Positions 42,001 through 52,739 of a stretch of DNA of 64,000 nt are shown piece by piece. The notes under the pieces are model-generated. The model did not search any database. It saw only the letters and a program-made list of their open reading frames with translations, and had not been told where the DNA came from. Both the position numbers and the translations under genes were made by a program. The DNA is from Phytophthora sp. 'mugwort' (Eukaryota; Oomycota; Peronosporomycetes; Peronosporales; Peronosporaceae): contig JAUCEF010000007.1 of NCBI GenBank assembly GCA_033558025.1, positions 5,146,001-5,210,000 of the forward strand, given 5' to 3'. The stretch's first letter is position 1, and the number at the start of each line of letters is the position of its first letter.

Positions 42001-43469
42001 CTGCTGATCACTCTTCATCCGGGTCCATTTCTGTTCCCAAGAACTCAGCATCTCCAAAGGTGGCGTCTCTCCAGTCAGCTACTACGGACTCGGCATTGTC
42101 GACGCCGACTTCCCCAAAATCTGCATCTCAGAAGTCAGCTCCGGGTGTTCCAGCTATTACAAACTCAGCTCTCTCTCCTACGTTGGCTAAGAATCATGCA
42201 TCCAAGAAGTCAGCTTTTAAGAAGCCGACTTCCAAGAGTCCGGTATCAGTAGTATCATCAGCGAAGAAGTCAACTCCTACCGGCTCGGCTCCTTTGGACA
42301 CAGTATCCGCTAAGTTGGCTTCCGCCAAGCCGTCGACAGCCAAAGAAAAAGGCCGGAAGAAGGCATCGCGCAGCTCGATCTCAGCTATCTCAAGCCGATC
42401 CAGCCAAGTCCAGAGTTCGGCAACTTCCTCTACCGAATCTGCTTCTTCACCTTCTCGACCTTTGGCGTTACGGATGACTCAGCTGAGGACGCGAGCTGCT
42501 CAAGGCGGTAGCCCGTGACAATCGGGTGACCGAGCAAGTAAAGACATGGTTGAATCCTCCGCTCTTCCATCCCGGGTCTTCTCAGTGTTGGGAGAAATCC
42601 TCTCGTCGTGTCGGATGGCTATCAAGATGGGGATTATCGACGGGAAGAGTTATGTCTGTCTGACACCTTCCTCCTTGGAAGGGGTTGCAGCTTTTGCTGA
42701 CATTCAATCACCTCAGCATCTTTGTTGTCGCTTGATGTCGAAGCTCCCAACTGATCCCGTCTTCTGTCTCCATCTGTGATGGCTCGAGTACGGGCATCAG
42801 GATATCAGCCAGCTTCACCAGTGGAGGTCATCGCTCAATGTTGGCGCAATTACGGGGGGAAGAAATTGATTGGGTGCGTCTTTTCATCGCTCTCTGGGAG
42901 CGTCTGCATTGGATAGTGGACTCGAGTATTGTTTTGGGTTTACACCCAGATTTGCATCCTGGTGTCCCACTCAGCGAGCTTGAGCTCATTCTCCAATTGT
43001 GGTTCAAGTATAGCAAGGACCGAAAGCGTCGTGCGGACAGCCTTCTTCCTCTTCTCAAGGAATTATATCAAGCTCTGCACAGTGGTGTTACTGCGCATGA
43101 CTCAGCTGGACCCGCGCCGACTCTGGGTTCCAAATTATTTTTCGACCCATTTGCGCCATTCACCCCGGCGACTAATATGGCCTGGTTTCCAGCAAGCGCG
43201 GACTGGAGAGCAAGTGATGCTGAAGCTGATCGTGAGGAGCCTTGTCGCGCGTGGTGGTTGCGCTCGCCGTCTTCTCATCCTTAGAACCAGTGTTTTCAAC
43301 CGCTACATCTCGAATTTCTGGTATTTGCCCTGCCGAGTTCGATTCCGAGTACGTCCAATCCCACGTGGAGGAAGATATCGATCCAAACGAGCCGACTCCA
43401 TCCAGCCTGTCGGCTACTACGCCGACTCCTGCCAATCGAAAAGGCCTGGCTATATTCGAGACCTTGTAG
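39078..43469 (+). pseudogene. Long plus-strand open region, antisense to gypsy pol (decayed)
   Basis: Successive plus-strand frames cover about 4.4 kb with few gaps: 39078-39215, 39794-40174, 40324-40887, 40924-41316, 41420-41755, 42060-42518, 42546-42779, 42838-43284 and 43242-43469. They lie in changing frames, as expected of one long reading frame broken by indels. The start ATGACTAAGAAG at 39078 follows the candidate LTR. The product would be Ser/Pro/Ala/Thr-rich with a coiled-coil part (IQEHMDRLHRMIEDRNRNSQ), a lysine-rich stretch near 42200-42400 and a globular-looking end (EEIDWVRLFIALWERLHWIV). No known domain is recognised. It ends about 200 bp from the pol stop on the other strand, tail to tail. 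Function unknown; an antisense accessory ORF of the element is the most likely reading. Confidence 0.6.
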
Positions 43470-43667
43470 GCGTTCACCTTAGTGGTTCTCACATTCACTT
43501 AGTCCAATTTCCAGGCACTTAGCTGAGTTGACTTTCGAGTAGTAGTTATTACGTCTCAGATGGGTCCCCACGACTTCATTTCATTCATATAATGGTTTCA
43601 GTAGTTTTGTTCCATTCCACCAGGCCTGAATTCTGGTCACCCGGGGTCAACTTGTGGCACCGTAGTG

Positions 43668-45048
43668 CTAGTTTTCGTCTGCCACATGCACCATCTGCAG
43701 ACGATTATCTCGTTTTTGCCGTAAGTAATTAAACAATAGACCCCTACATGACAAGTTCGAGAGTGGTTCCCATGTCGGTTCGTCGTAGCCGACCCATTTG
43801 ACCTTGAACGGCCGCTGAGCTTTGTTGGTGGTAGTTGATAACGGCATATCGTCATCCAGAAGCGCTTCTACTTCATATTTGTCGGCACTATCATCAACCT
43901 TCCCAGCTATCCTCTGGGAGGAGTTCTTTAACGAAATCGAAACGTTGGGTTTCGCTGAGCTCGCCCACCAGCTGAGCAGTGGGTCTTTGCCCCGGGTCGG
44001 TTACTGTTTTCAGCCGAGATACATGTACCGCCGGATAAAATCGATAACCATTCTTGTCGGGAAGCTCCAGTTCATATGCAAACTCTTCAACCTTCTTCTT
44101 CACTCGGAACGGTCCGTGCCACTTATGGGCTAGCTTCTTTTTCAAACCAGTCTTGACCCGTTCCATGAACAACCAGACTTGGTCTCCTTCGTTGAACAAG
44201 GACTTCTGGTTCTCCACCGACTCGGCTAATACATTTTTCCCAACCTGAATGAGTTAGCTCAGTTCGGGATGGTCTCGCGTTCCTTTTTACCAAGGCGTGC
44301 ATGATGTTCTTCGGCTCGCCGGGTCTTCTCGGCTATCTGGTATTCCTTAGCGAGTCGTAGTGCGATTTCCCGTTGACGGTTGGTCTCTCTACGCCATGCA
44401 CAGCATTAGCTGAGTTGGGTGTGTCAGCTTTGATAGTAGATGTCATTGCTTTCAGTGTGGACTGGTGTCCCATCCATGCACCAAGTAGAAGGGTGTTTCA
44501 CGTCGAGTTGTATCGCGTGAGTTGTTTATGGCATGAACCATTCTTTCAGCAATGTCGTCCCAGTTGGCTTACAGCGGGTCTTCTACATACAGACGGATAG
44601 TCTGGATCATCGTCTTGACTGAGCGTTCTTATTGGCCGTTAGCTTGAGGCCTGTGACTCATCGTTGCCCTAGATCGTGACTGTATCAACTCGGTGAACGC
44701 TTGGAAAACTTCGCTCATGAAGCGGGGATCTCTATCGTGGCGGATTAAGATGGAGCATCAAACCTCCGGAACACATTCTTCGAAAACTTTCGACGCTTCC
44801 AATGCTCCCGTGTCACTCATAGCTTTTGCTACCACGAACCCTGTGAAATGGCCTTGGAAAAGCAATAGCGCTGTATTGCCCCGCTGAGTATTCGGTAACG
44901 GAATTACGAAATCCATTGATACCAGTTGGAATGGGTGTTCAGATACAACATTGCATGGTGAATAGCCCCTTAGCTGGGGCTTGCTTTTACTCGTGCTGCA
45001 ATCTTCACACGCCTGGACGTGTTTGAGTACATCAGCATATAACCCCAC
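43668..45048 (-). pseudogene. Gypsy integrase and chromodomain
   Basis: 45048-44758 has the end of the zinc-binding region (CEDCSTSKSKPQLRG), the first catalytic aspartate (VSMDFVIPLP) and ALLLFQGHFTGFVV. The core from 44750 to 44230 survives in pieces. 44217-43894 is the integrase C-terminal barrel (GDQVWLFMERV, KKLAHKWHGPFRV, AVHVSRLK). After a single-base frameshift near 43893, 43890-43668 encodes a chromodomain-like module (YEVEALLDDDMP, PFKVKWVGYDEPTWEPLSNL) ending at a TAG (43668-43670). Chromodomains of chromoviruses are thought to guide integration to marked chromatin. The frameshift and other breaks make this copy inactive. Confidence 0.85.
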
Positions 45049-45655
45049 CCAAGTAGAACTCAGCTTTCACCCGATGAAAGATCCGTACAATTCCCTGGTG
45101 ACCTCCTTCTATCGAGTTGTGGCAGTTATGTAGTACTTCGTCGATCATCGTTGTTGGTATCACCAGCCTCAGCTTGAGATCGCCATCGTCAGACTCAATT
45201 GCTCGCCGTCTCTGACCCTGATAGTACAGCAGACCATCTTCACTGAGACGAAGTTGTCGGCTATTTTGCTTGCTCGCTGAGTACGACGTTTGTGAGACTA
45301 TCGAGCTCTCCTCGAAGCAATGCTTTAAAGTTGGTCCACTTCAATTCCTCTTCTTGAGCTCTTGATATGCGTCGTCGCCGTTCCGCTTGCACCACTACTG
45401 GATCAATGTCTGTTGCATTGGGCACGCGATTCTCCTCAACTGGTATTTGAGTTGATCCTTCTACTCGGCTCCTAAAGGAACTCGGTTGTGGTGACTCAAA
45501 CTCAGTTCCAACATCTTCTAGGTCTGGTAGGATGGTTGTGTTGTCACCAGTTGACTTCTGTATTCGCCTAGCCGACCTTGGTGGTTCTTCCGCTGGGTTC
45601 AACATGGTTTCATCATCGAAGTGTACTCGGCGGGTTTGCCGTCTGGTCATCACTG

Positions 45656-46453
45656 CTATCCGACCAGCTTCCACGTTGATTTCATCGTGACTCTTTTCGT
45701 ATATAATTCTGTAGAAATCCGATTCAGCATCTTCAACTCGGCTTTTCGTTCGCCGCTGAGTATCACACGACCAGCTTTGTCCTCCAGAGCTACCGTAGCG
45801 AGAGAGTAAGCTGCTACGTTGTAGCAACGTACTACATGCAAATAGCGAACTGACTTTAACCTCTCAGTCATCTCTTTGTGGCGTGCCAACTCGACTTGCA
45901 ACGTCTCCTTCTTACACGCGATCACCCTTATGGATTGCTGGATTGCAAGCCTCGATTCCCGGATGATTACCAGATCGGTTACTCCACGGTCTAAAGCTGC
46001 GGCTACGCCGTCATTCATACCAGTGTACTCCGCTATATTAACCGTGGTGGATGGGAGGTACGCACTCGCAGCGATCTCAATGCCCCATGCCGGTAAGCGC
46101 CACAAAATCCAAGAGCAGCTTCCATACCCACCGTTCTTCTCAATCTTAGCGGACCCGTAGAAGGACAATACATAACCTTCAAAGATTCGAGGTAAGCGAG
46201 CATACAATAGTGATGGGTCCAATCGTACTACCACCGAGTTCTTCGAAGGAGGATCAATGTGCGCGAGCGATTCGTCGATTCCAATGCGTGGAGTTATAGA
46301 CGTTTGCAATAGCTGAGCCAAGTCAACATCCCGCTCTCGGACCCGGTTTACCTTAAGGTGACAGGGCGACAATAACACTATGAAGTTCGTAGCCCAACCG
46401 TAGAGTGATTTAGGCTGGTAAACCCACTTCAAGGTAGAAAAGCGAGTAAACAC
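45656..46453 (-). pseudogene. Second (archaeal-type) RNase H of the gypsy element
   Basis: A 265-codon frame with the RVT_3-type RNase H pattern: FYGSAKIEKNGGYGSCSWIL, NIAEYTGMNDGV, VIIRESRLAIQQS and YNVAAYSLATVAL. The catalytic glutamate (NIAEY) is kept. The three aspartate positions normally found in FDGSA, GDSRLAIQQ and ADSLA read Tyr, Glu and Tyr here. The domain lies between the usual reverse-transcriptase-linked RNase H (46490-46640) and the linker to integrase, the position of the extra RNase H in Tat-like elements. Inactive by residue loss. Confidence 0.8.
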
Positions 46454-46489
46454 CGTGAGTGTTTTGCTAGCTAGCAGTATATAGCAGAC

Positions 46490-48002
46490 TTTCAGTAAAT
46501 GGAGTCAAGCTAATAGCTCCTTCTCCGCTAGATGATAGTTGACTTCGTCGTCCTTGAGGACTCGGCTACAGAACCGAACTGGGTGCAATGTATCATCGTG
46601 AAGCTGCATCAAGGTGGAACTCAAAGCCCAGTCGCTGACGAAAAGCATAATGTAGCCCATCTTTCGATGGGTTGAAGTGTCGTAGTATTGGAGCTCAGAC
46701 GACTTTGTCTTTCAATGTTATAAAGGCTGACTTAGCCGAAGTCAGGTCATTTCCCGAAGTGAAGTCAGTATCCTTAAGCTGGTAGAGGACAGCACCGTAT
46801 ACTGCCAGGTTCTGAATGAACCGACTATAGTAATTTAATGCGCCCAGAAAAGCTTGCATTCCCTTCTTCGATTTCGGGAAAGGTACTCACCTATCTCAGC
46901 CAACTTCCTCGGGTTGGCAAATATTATACTCGGCGAGATACCATGAGAGAGGAAATTAACAGTCTGTTGCACAAAGATGCTCTTGGTGAAGCTGATGCTG
47001 ATTCTACACTCGGCGAACCGAGTCAATAATCGATCTAGGGCTAACATTCATCAAACGTCTTTCCACCAAGCAGATATCATCCACAAATGACGGCGTTCGA
47101 ACACCAGGACGTGAATTCATCGGATTCCCCATTCTTGAACGTGTTACCATCTGGTCCATCAACTAGTTCTTGGAACGGATGGGACTCAGCTAAGGCACGG
47201 TGATCCGCTTCGAACTTGGTCGGGTAACCCGGCTCGGGAGTTAGCTGAGTTCCTCCTGCGCTGTGTTGACTGCGCTGAGTTTCGGCTGCTTCCTCAGCTT
47301 GGCCGACACGTTCGGCATACGCAGTTCATCCACCACGGGGTTGTACATAACCCCACAAGGCATTGTCGATTAGCCGCTGGTAAATCATAGGGGCGTTCTT
47401 CAAGCCAAAAGGAATTCGAAGCCACTCAAAATATCCCAGCGCACAGACAAAAGCAGAAATTTTCGTAGCCCGTTGAGTCATTATAACAGCCCAAAATCCG
47501 CTAGCCGCATCTAGGGAGCAAAACCAAAGGTAGCTTTCCAGTTCCGTCAGTAAATCATCGACTAACGGCATGGCATATTCCATGAGCGCTGTGACTCTGT
47601 TGACCATCTTGTAATCGATACACAGACGGATCTCCACCCCATTCTTCTTAAGTACAATAACAATCGAGGATGCCCAAGGACTGTCCGAGTGGGCAATCAA
47701 CCCAGCTTCCAATAGACCCTTGAGGTGTGTGTTCGTACAACTTCTTCAAAATGCTTGCTTGGGAGGTGTCCGCGGGGCTCGTTGTTTAATCGGCTGGTGT
47801 CCCTGAACGTCGATATCGCAAATGGCACCATAGGCTGGTGGTGGCAGTGCTTACCACTCGCGATCACGATACCTTCATGACGTTTAAGCATCTTTACCAG
47901 CTGTTGTTGTTGCTCCGGCGTGTGATTACGGCACATCACATTATTTCCAGTGTAACCGAGAACCGTGGGCGTCAAATCATTCAAATCAGGCAGAAAAGCC
48001 AA
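46490..48002 (-). pseudogene. Gypsy reverse transcriptase and first RNase H
   Basis: 48002-47697 is the approach region (PEQQQQLVKMLKRHEGIVIA). 47712-47326 holds the fingers and palm start (AHSDSPWASSIVIVLKKNG, IRLCIDYKMVNRVT, FCSLDAASGFWAV, PFGLKNAPMIYQRLIDNAL). 47047-46835 is the region after the active-site box (CRISISFTKSIFVQQ, FLSHGIS). The active-site YxDD itself lies in the broken stretch at about 47050-47325 and was not found intact. The RNase H segment (VSDWALSSTLMQLHDD, FCSRVLKDDEVNYHLAEKEL) is cut by a TGA near 46512. Confidence 0.85.
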
Positions 48003-49069
48003 CTCGCGAGCGTAATCCTCCAGGTCAATCTCATTAGCTGAGTGTTCGACTCAGCTACATGCGTGCTTTCATCGTGCACCGCCGTTACAGCCAGGTCCTC
48101 GACCATTGTCATCGCTTCCATGAGCTGAAGTCGCAAGTCTTATCCAGGGTCGTCTGCGAGTGATTCGTCACTCACATCGATTTCTTCACTCCGCAGCCTT
48201 CCGCTGGACATCTCCGCTGGGTTTGTTCTAGTTTTCTCTCCGACTTCTCCAGCGATGACGTGTCCTCTCATTATCGTGCTAGGCGGATCATCCCTCGTGC
48301 TGAGTGACTTATTCGAACCGATCTCGGCTACCCAAATCGCTCAGGTAACGGAGTCTATCACCTCCGCCGAGGTGTGGGATGTGTCCGCCGAGTTTACTAA
48401 CTCAGCTGAAGACTGTTTGACTTCAGCTGATTCCATCCTTAAACTATTCACGGGGTCAGCGAACTCAGCGGGTGAGCATTCGGAGTCGGAAAACGCAGTA
48501 GCAGGCCGAGTTTGATCTCAGGGAATATAGTATTACCCCTGGACCGTTCCAACCGCTCCCAACGGTGTGCACAAGTGGATTCTGCTTCTCGACTGCTGAA
48601 CTGTGTTGTTCCCGCGGTATCACCCCAGTCGGGGTTTCATACTGCCATTTTTTTTACTGCTGGTGGTTGTTGTGCGATCCACTCGTCGTACAGTCGTTGC
48701 TTTTTTTCTCAACAGATCTTTATCGATAGCCGACTCGAAAGCTTAAACTTGCCAATCACGATATATCGTTGAGTCGAGCCTCACATAGCCATTATCTGGC
48801 GGAAGATTACCATGTGGTGCCCAAAGCACCACCGGGAAATGAGCGGGACACCATATCACTTTACTGGTGACGTTCGTAATCATTACCCATATGGCCTTGC
48901 CCTTGGGATTATGCGCAACCGTCGAAATCCAATCATTAGTGCGCCGAATCCACATCTCATAAGTATCACGACTCGGCTGACGGCGCCGTAGTCTGTCAGC
49001 CGACTCGGCACATTCAACGATTCAGTAGGACCATCAGTTGTTTGGTTGCCATACTCCGATTCTCCTGAC

Positions 49070-49459
49070 TCAGCGTTGTGTCACTTGAGGAGTGGTACTA
49101 CTACTTTTTTTTTTCGTCTGGCAATTTCGCTGTTGAGTTATAAAGGTTCGTCTTATTCCTGCAGGTATTATAAAAACGGTACTCAGGATCAGGTCAACAC
49201 CTGCATGATGTGACATAACCCAGACTTCAAACTTGTAGACAATATTCCAGCCGAGTGTAACTTTAACCACTGCCCTCGTCGTCGTAAGCACCTTGCGTTT
49301 TCCGATCCCTTGCACATTGATCTGTAAATCAGTGCTTGCATGCCGCTTCAATGGCAGCCGCCGCGCGGAAGATTCACTAATGGCTGAGACGTTTGCCCCA
49401 GTATCGAGTAGAATGTTCGTCCGCTCGTCATTTACAGGCCCCATCACTAGAGCTCGCAT
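49070..49459 (-). pseudogene. Gypsy aspartic protease
   Basis: A 129-codon frame with the retropepsin active-site box ILLDTGANVSAIS followed by LDLQIN-like strands and VDLILSTVFIIPAGIR. The catalytic DTG is intact. It follows gag after a frame break. Retropepsins process the gag-pol polyprotein. Confidence 0.82.
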
Positions 49460-49764
49460 ACGAATTCGGCGATCGAACTTTTGTGCCCATCACCAGCCCA
49501 TGCGCTCTCCGGGACGCAGTTTCATCGTCACCACACTTCCATCGGCTTTTCTTCGTCGCCGGGTCTCTACCCTCGCACTCATAACAACTCGGCAACCTTC
49601 CTTTGGATCGCTGAGTTCAATATTCTCGTCAATTTCACTTTCAACTTCGTCGTTATCTTCACCCCATTTCTCGGGCCGTTGGGCTTCGCCTACAAACGCA
49701 AAGACGTAGTTCGCTTACAGCACTGGCTCAGCTGACTGTGGCAGCCCGTTATTCTCCAACCCAG

Positions 49765-50408
49765 TCAGTGTTGGCGGGTCGCCCAGTTTAAATCCTTTGG
49801 CTCGTAAATGTCGTGGAGCTCAGCTGACTTGTCGACTGACGTTCGGACAAATTTGGTGAGTGTTTCCAGACGCTGGAACAACTCACAGCGCCCGACTTCA
49901 TGTACCTGTTTGCAGAACAGGAGTGTTGAACGGTTGAATGGCTGTGACCGAACGTTTACTGTTTGAGTCGGCTCGTCCAGCAGAGTTCTTGGAGCGGTCG
50001 CTGACTTCCCCGCGTCGAGATAATCTTGATATGGGTCTGAATCAGAGTCGCTATAGTCACTGTAGTCGCTATCTTCATCGGCTGAGTCCACCGACCGGGC
50101 TCGGCGACTCGGCTGTCGTTGGTCGACACCGCGGTATAGTTCATCAACTGTCGCATCGGCAAGTGCGACTCGGCGATCACGGCCCTCATCTCGACGACTT
50201 CGGCGGTCATCTCTGCGGGATTCGTGTTTGTCATGCGCCGAGGCTTGCTCCGCCGACTTCCATCTCCACGCCGAGTGTTGTATGCGCCGAGCCTCTCTGG
50301 CTTCACATGACACCGATAGGTCGCGTTGTTTCTTACGTTCCCCCCCCCAATATTGTTTTTTTGTTTTTGGGACAACTCTTTCTTCGCGTTGTTTTCTTTT
50401 TGGTGCAT
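49765..50408 (-). pseudogene. Gypsy gag C-terminal part
   Basis: The frame 50313-49765 is highly charged (SRRDDRRSRRDEGRDRRV), then Ser/Asp/Tyr-rich (DSDYSDYSDSDSDPYQDY), and ends with a conserved-looking helical block (LLFCKQVHEVGRCELFQRLE, then DLNWATRQ). A cysteine-containing piece resembling a zinc knuckle (PSCYECEG) lies further on near 49590. The N-terminal gag core is missing because the element is truncated near 50.4 kb. Confidence 0.65.
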
Positions 50409-50507
50409 TTTAAAACCGATAGTGCGCCTGAAATCGTTTTAAGCAGGTATTATAATAATGGATGCGCTAAAACGACACATATGAAAAGACTCAAAACGAA
50501 AGCTCAA

Positions 50508-52019
50508 TTAGATGCAAATTATCAGGCAGGATGGATCGGCAATTGCACCCGCGCCCATGCCCTTGTCTCTAGGAGCTGCAAGCTCACGTTCTATTGAAAC
50601 GATGTGATTCACAGCTTGCACCACAACCTTCGGGTCTACCGGAAAAGAAACAGGAAGTGCTCCAGCTTTGCGAAGTTTCTGCTTCTTTGCATGCGGGAGT
50701 GGGAACTTATTGGACCCACCCGCCTTCATGGTGCACTCGAGCACCTTTTGCAGACTTAAGAAAACATCATCTAGGGTCTCTGACGCTAGTGCTAGGAATG
50801 CAGCTTTCACCTCGCAAAGCAGCTCGTTAATGTTGCGGCACTCACTTCGAAATTGGAGGGCCTGGATCGATGCAAAGAACACCAAGTCCAATACATTAAA
50901 ATACGGCGAGTTCGGCGGCTGAAACTGCATGCGGTTGTCCCACCAGTCTGCCGTTCCAGCCGCCACGATGTCAGGATCTTCAAGCAGCCCGTGCGGCGTA
51001 GCGTTATCTTGCTGGATGTAGATTGGCTCGGACTTGCTCTCTTGGGGCCACTTCGACTTGATGGCTGGGATGACCCGTATCAATATGTACTCTTTATACA
51101 CGTCACGATTGACGCTAGGAAGGTTCTTGGTGACTGGTGCTCCTTTGGGATGGTTTCGGCTGCTTCTGATGGCCTTGGTTTCCTCAGTGAAAGGCCAGAT
51201 GCCCAACTTCCCAGAAGATCACCTGACCAAGTTGATAGAACCTACAACATCATGTTAGGCGGGGTATACAAAAAGGTCAGTCAATGCAGTTCAACCAGCA
51301 GCATTGAGGTGAGAGCAGCGATACATACCTGGGGCGAGCAAAAAGGTCAGTCAATGCAGTTCAGCCAGCAGCATTGAGGTGAGAGCAACGGCGGCGAGGA
51401 ACATTGTTTTTCCGATGAACCGCTTGCTTATTCGGGTCCGGTGAGGCGGATCTTCGCCGTCAAGCAGGTAATAAGTCTTCCTGCCAACATCTTCATTAAA
51501 CCATATTTCGTCCGCATGCACTACATTGCGCATGGGGACGAATTTATGTCCGGCGTCGGAGCCAGCGACACGATATACAGCCCACTTGAGTCGAGCTATC
51601 TTGTTGGAGTCGGTGAGAAGTGGGTGCAGACGGTTACGGTGGCGACGGAGAACCCTCGTTTTCAGCAAGCGTCGCACAACCGTGCGGCTGACGCCCAGAG
51701 CGGCTGTCAGCGTCTGCTCTGTCCGTCGGCGTTCCTTGGGGATGGCGGCAACCGTAATCTTCAGCGCCGCGTCGTTGTAGCCCTTGCGAGAAGCGTGACC
51801 CTTCAGGCGGCTGCGCACGTTGCCCACCACCTCGAGAGTACTGGTGCTTCGGTAGCGCTTCCAGATCCTCTCGACGGTGTGGCGGTGCACACTAAAATGG
51901 ATGGTGGCTCTCTTGATGTCGCCATGGCGCAGCCTGCCTCCGATGCTTTGCGAGATAAGGAAGTGGATCACAGCAAGGCGTTCGTTGTCGGAGAGATTAT
52001 TCTTGGAGCGGGAAACCAT
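50508..52019 (-). pseudogene. Mariner-like DDE transposase, split by a tandem duplication
   Basis: The first part (52019-51351) begins MVSRSKNNLSDNERLAVIHF and has two helix-turn-helix-like segments, then the first catalytic block VHADEIWFNED followed by GKTMFLAAVA. The second part (51206-50508) has IGIWPF-like start, the second catalytic block IYIQQDNATPHG and the third region FQPPNSPYFNVLDLVFF. The two halves are separated by a 70-bp tandem duplication that shifts the frame and adds stops. The rest of the gene is nearly uninterrupted, so this copy is younger than most relics here. Terminal inverted repeats were not located with certainty. Confidence 0.82.
51271..51400. repeat. 70-bp tandem duplication inside the mariner-like gene
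   Basis: AAAAGGTCAGTCAATGCAGT begins at 51271 and again at 51341, and about 60 bp are nearly identical in each copy, including CAGCAGCATTGAGGTGAGAG. A 70-bp shift is not a multiple of three and so disrupts the transposase frame. Confidence 0.93.
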
Positions 52020-52739
52020 CATAGGACACAGCAGGGGACACAATCCCGAGGCAGTGAGCTGTAGAAAGCAGAATTGAGAATGGAAGAGGTGTGCTTGACG
52101 ACTTTTTTTTTTACTCGTAACGTTGCGAGTCCTCATGCTTTTTCGGCGCTCAAAAAAATTCCGTCAATCAGCGCCTCCGGAGGTTCTTATGCGCCTATCA
52201 GCGGTCGCAATGGCACGAAGGTCGTTCCACTTTTTTTTTCGGTAATAACTTTGCTCAAACTGACTCAATTCCTGCGATTAAAAAACCTTGTGAAAGCTTT
52301 GGCATCGGGGGTTAATTGAAGCCTGATCAGATGGATCCCGCGTGCATCTACCGGTTTTGGAGACCGGTTTTTTTAAATGTCCCAAAAACAAAAAACAGGA
52401 GGAAGTACCACGTTGCAGTTTACCCCCCCCCCTTCGTATTGTATGTGTAAACCACATCAGTTTTTTATAATCATGACTACTACCTCTACTGTAGCATTTG
52501 TCAAACTCGTAACACAAAACTGATGAAGTTGGTGGCGATTTGGTGCCGACCACGCATGGGCGCACAGCAACTCGCACATTCTCCAAGCCGCCACGCGTCT
52601 ATCTGCGTGCGGCCTCTTCAATACAAGCGCGAGTATGCGCGTTTCTTTTTTTCTCGCCGGGCTGTCCGTACATGCACCGCGCGCATGCAATCGTCCAACC
52701 GAATAGCGCCATAGTGTGGAAGAAAACAGTGGGTCCCGC
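52020..52739. other. No gene seen
   Basis: Spacer with T- and C-rich runs (for example near 52224 and 52425). Overlapping frames on both strands look like shadows. Part of it may be the outer end of the mariner-like element. Confidence 0.45.

Larger units (their letters stand above)
43668..50408 (-). mobile_element. Large Ty3/gypsy chromovirus-like element with two RNase H domains
   Basis: In minus-strand order: gag C-terminus, protease, reverse transcriptase, RNase H, a second RNase H, integrase, chromodomain. Reverse transcriptase before integrase is diagnostic of Ty3/gypsy. All parts are broken by frameshifts or stops. The 5' end (5' LTR and start of gag) is missing: sequence beyond about 50.4 kb belongs to a mariner-like element. 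If the plus-strand region and candidate 3' LTR are included, the whole insertion spans 38.1-50.4 kb, unusually long. Oomycete gypsy elements with an extra archaeal-type RNase H have been described as convergent with plant Tat elements; this copy fits that group. Confidence 0.88.

Noticed and set aside
17345..50408. Possible CRISPR array or regularly spaced short repeats
   Set aside because: Repeats here are tandem duplications, LTRs and dispersed words; none shows short identical repeats with unique spacers, and the sequence is eukaryotic.
49938..50597. 219-codon plus-strand frame
   Set aside because: Antisense to gypsy gag and crosses into the mariner-like element, so it spans two unrelated units.
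51441..52064. 207-codon plus-strand frame
   Set aside because: Antisense shadow of the mariner-like transposase, which carries helix-turn-helix and DDE motifs on the minus strand.
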